From CAZJYI01 sp964550025 (GTDB taxonomy: Bacteria; Verrucomicrobiota; Kiritimatiellia; UBA8416; CAYOBW01), in the NCBI GenBank assembly GCA_964550025.1, contig CAZJYI010000203.1:1-17606 (forward strand): a stretch of 17,606 nt of DNA, in the 5' to 3' direction. The notes under the pieces are model-generated. The model ran no database searches and had not been told where the DNA came from. It worked only from the letters and a program-made list of their open reading frames with translations. A program made the translations under genes and the position numbers. Positions 15,860 through 17,606 of the stretch are shown here, piece after piece. The first letter of the stretch is position 1, and each line of letters opens with the position of its first letter.

Positions 15860-15879
15860 GCGGACGTCAACAGACGTCA
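15860..15879 (+). promoter_or_regulatory. Tandem GACGTCA motif, copy 3 (upstream of cas1)
   Basis: GCGGACGTCA, then ACA, then GACGTCA, with boxes at 15863-15869 and 15873-15879. All 17 fixed bases agree with copies 1 and 2. Unlike those, it does not overlap a coding region, so its conservation cannot be due to protein sequence. It lies 44 bases before the cas1 ATG. TGCTACCCT (hexamer 15909-15914) resembles an extended -10 in the same register as in the other copies. Confidence 0.7.
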
Positions 15880-15923
15880 ACGATGCACCCCTTGTCGGCG
15901 GCTCATGCTACCCTGTCTTTGTT

Positions 15924-16931
15924 ATGGGAACTCTGTACATCACAGACTGGCGGCAACACGTGAAGCTCTGCTCGCGGCATGTTGAAGTGCGGGAACTGTG
16001 CGAAGACCGGAAACAAGAGCGGCTGACCTGCCGGATTCCGCTTTTCAAAGTCGACCGCGTTGTTCTCTCGGGACGGCCGCGCATCTCCATGCGCATCGTG
16101 GCGGCGATGGTGGAGGCGGGGACTCCCGTGACTATCGTCCCGAGGAACGGAACGCGTTGCGGACAGTTCACCCCCGCCCGGGATGGCGATGCGATGCTCC
16201 GTATGCGGCAGTACCGCGAACGGGATTCCGGCTGGGCGCTGGACGCCGCACGCGAGATTGTGCGGGCCAAGCTACTCAATGCGCGCGCCATCGTCAGGCG
16301 GTTGAGCATCGGGCGAGAGAAACGTACTGCCTGTCGTGCCGCGCTGTTGGCTCTGGCCGGGCGCGCGTCGAAGGCTGCGTCTCGGGCGAAGCTACGCGGT
16401 CTCGAAGGAATCGGTGCGCGACGCTATTTCGGTGTGTTGCGGGAATCGTTGAACGGCCAGTATCCAGCGTTCACGGGCAGAAACCGCCGTCCGCCGCGCG
16501 ATCCGGTGAATGCCCTGTTGTCCTGGATGTATGCGATTGTGGGAAGCGAACTGCGCACCGCGGTGCTTGGGCAGGGGCTTGATCCCTGTATTGGTGTGTT
16601 TCACGAGATCCGGTACAACCGGCCCGCGCTGGTGCTGGATCTTCTGGAATGTCTGCGCCCCGTCCTGTGTGACCGCCTGGTTCTGCGCCTGCTCAACCTG
16701 AAGGTCCTCGATTCGGAGGCGTTCGACACCGGAGAAGAGGGGGGCGTCCTCTTGTCAACGGCCGGCAAACGGGCCTTCTTCAAGCAATACGAACAGTGTA
16801 TGACCCGTAGCTTCAGCAACCCCGCCGACGGGAAACAGACGACCGGGCGCGGTCTCTTGCACTCGGTAGCCGAAGGGTATGCGGCGGCACTGAAGACTAG
16901 CGGAGGATTGCAGCTCCCCCTATTCCGCTGA
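15924..16931 (+). CDS. cas1: Cas1, integrase of the CRISPR adaptation module, 335 aa
   Basis: The sequence starts GTLYITDWRQHVKL, the usual Cas1 first strand. The catalytic metal-binding set is present: E161 in GLEGIGARRYF, H227 in GVFHEIRYNRPALVLDLLE, and D239/E242 in the LDLLE motif. The length is normal, and no reverse transcriptase or other fusion is present. Cas1 with Cas2 inserts new spacers at the leader end of the array. No Shine-Dalgarno is visible before ATG 15924; if the extended -10-like TGCTACCCT (15906-15914) is used, the transcript would begin almost at the ATG, so translation may be leaderless. Cas2 follows after seven bases. Regulation through GACGTCA copy 3 would separate adaptation from the effector block. 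Confidence 0.96.
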   Translation: MGTLYITDWRQHVKLCSRHVEVRELCEDRKQERLTCRIPLFKVDRVVLSGRPRISMRIVAAMVEAGTPVTIVPRNGTRCGQFTPARDGDAMLRMRQYRERDSGWALDAAREIVRAKLLNARAIVRRLSIGREKRTACRAALLALAGRASKAASRAKLRGLEGIGARRYFGVLRESLNGQYPAFTGRNRRPPRDPVNALLSWMYAIVGSELRTAVLGQGLDPCIGVFHEIRYNRPALVLDLLECLRPVLCDRLVLRLLNLKVLDSEAFDTGEEGGVLLSTAGKRAFFKQYEQCMTRSFSNPADGKQTTGRGLLHSVAEGYAAALKTSGGLQLPLFR

Positions 16932-16938
16932 GGTCGGC

Positions 16939-17217
16939 ATGCGCTACCTTGTAGTCTATGACATCTGCGGCCCCAAACGACTTCGTCGAGTCGCCAAGGC
17001 GTGTGAGGACTACGGATTCCGGGTCCAGAAGAGCGTCTTCGAGTGCGATCTCCCGGACGATGTCTTCCGACGTCTATGGAACCGGCTCACCGAGTTGATC
17101 GACACCGAATCGGACCACATCCGCGCCTACTCGCTCTGCGCACGGTGCGTCGACGGGATGCTCGCCATGGGCATTGCGCAGGAGGATCAGAATGACGTGC
17201 AGACCTGGATCTTCTGA
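16939..17217 (+). CDS. cas2: Cas2, structural partner of Cas1, 92 aa
   Basis: ATG 16939 lies seven bases after the cas1 stop, with GAGGT in the gap region. The ferredoxin-like fold begins RYLVVYDI with the conserved Asp8 and continues KRLRRVAKACEDYGFRVQKSVFEC, which is diagnostic of Cas2; the C-terminus is NDVQTWIF, a usual Cas2 ending. The length is typical. It bridges two Cas1 dimers in the spacer-integration complex. The gene ends at the start of the CRISPR leader. Confidence 0.96.
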   Translation: MRYLVVYDICGPKRLRRVAKACEDYGFRVQKSVFECDLPDDVFRRLWNRLTELIDTESDHIRAYSLCARCVDGMLAMGIAQEDQNDVQTWIF

Positions 17218-17414
17218 TGGTCGCGCAAACACCCCCGCGCGAACCGCCAAAGCCACGGTATCCAGGGCGGGTCGGCACAAACCGCAAACCGTTGACCAAC
17301 GACAACTTCCACGGAAGAGAACGATTCCAAGACGGCCCCCTGAACCCGTTCCCAAGCCTCGTTCGCACAATACCCCCAAAATGCCCCTTGAAATCAGGCC
17401 GAAATGCGCCCACG
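17218..17414 (+). promoter_or_regulatory. CRISPR leader
   Basis: This 197-base non-coding stretch lies between cas2 and the first repeat, where the leader with the array promoter and Cas1-Cas2 recruitment signals is expected. It is not AT-rich as many leaders are; it is C-rich, with several CCCCC-type runs, for example near 17231-17240 and 17371-17381. TTGACC at 17292-17297 is a possible -35 but the hexamer 17 bases on (AAGAGA) is a poor -10. An open frame runs through the region into the repeats and is not credible as a gene. Confidence 0.65.
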
Positions 17415-17606
17415 GTGGGAAACGACAGCGAACCCGAAAGGGAATTGCGACCCAGCTTTGCGGAATGCGGTTGAGGGGGCGGGGGAGAGGTGTGGGAAAC
17501 GACAGCGAACCCGAAAGGGAATTGCGACTCCTCCCGCGTCCCCCCCTCCACCGCCGGCAGCTTCACGTGGGAAACGACAGCGAACCCGAAAGGGAATTGC
17601 GACTAC
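17415..17606 (+). CRISPR. Leader-proximal end of a CRISPR array (3 repeats, 2 full spacers, cut by the window edge)
   Basis: Three identical 37-base repeats lie at 17415-17451, 17492-17528 and 17567-17603. Each begins GTGGGAAACGACAGCG and ends AAAGGGAATTGCGAC. Spacer 1 is 17452-17491 (40 bases) and spacer 2 is 17529-17566 (38 bases); only three bases of spacer 3 are in the window. The last eight bases, ATTGCGAC, would be the crRNA 5' handle, akin to the ATTGAAA(C/G) ends of many type III repeats, so the array is read on the plus strand, away from cas2. Inside the repeat, CCC-GAAA-GGG can form a three-base-pair stem with a GNRA-type tetraloop just before the handle. No cas6 is in the window, so crRNA processing must rely on a nuclease encoded elsewhere. 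Confidence 0.98.

Noticed and set aside
17292..17320. TTGACC plus AAGAGA as the CRISPR leader promoter
   Set aside because: The -10 candidate is too far from consensus to call; noted only as a possibility in the leader entry.
17217..17474. Short open frame from the cas2 end into the first repeat and spacer
   Set aside because: It runs through the leader and repeat, which explain the sequence better, and shows no protein-like features.

Overview
The window is GC-rich, tightly packed bacterial DNA carrying a complete-looking type III-B (Cmr) CRISPR-Cas locus beside a few secreted-protein genes. The truncated first gene ends in a calcium-loop/'DTDPTN' tail module of the sort common in secreted proteins of the Verrucomicrobiota/Kiritimatiellota (PVC) group. 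Two other predicted exported proteins, one a GH99-like hydrolase, fit a polysaccharide-degrading PVC bacterium. This placement is an inference from protein style, not a marker-gene assignment.

Layout: (1) 1-3654 is non-CRISPR: the 3' end of a secreted protein gene, an unrecognised secreted protein (674-2383, +) and a convergent GH99/GH71-like hydrolase (2401-3654, -). (2) 3895-5067 encodes a CARF protein of the NE0113 family with a C-terminal winged-helix-like domain. (3) 5137-9293 is cas10/cmr2 and cmr3. (4) 9365-15851 is cmr4, cmr5, cmr6, a short cmr1, an Rpn/PDDEXK_2-family nuclease gene, a Card1/Can2-type CARF-PD-(D/E)XK nuclease and a Cas02710-type CARF-HEPN ribonuclease. (5) 15924-17217 is cas1-cas2. 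(6) A 197-bp leader leads to a CRISPR array with 37-bp repeats that runs off the window; three repeats and two full spacers are visible.

How the parts should work together, from family knowledge: the Cmr complex binds crRNA and target RNA; Cmr4 (D26 present) cuts target RNA; Cas10 (GGDD and HD motifs present) makes cyclic oligoadenylate (cOA); and cOA activates the CARF nucleases. Cas1-Cas2 add spacers. No cas6 and no dedicated ring nuclease gene is visible.

The most unusual signal is a tandem motif, GCGGACGTCA-N3-GACGTCA (two GACGTCA boxes one helical turn apart). I found it three times, once in each of the three gene junctions that begin a new gene block: before cas10, before cmr4 and before cas1. 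The gene just upstream of the first copy encodes the CARF-winged-helix protein, a natural candidate to bind these boxes. This suggests a second-messenger-tuned regulon in which cOA made by Cas10 controls transcription of the interference, effector and adaptation blocks. The motif is seen directly; the regulator-operator link is a hypothesis.
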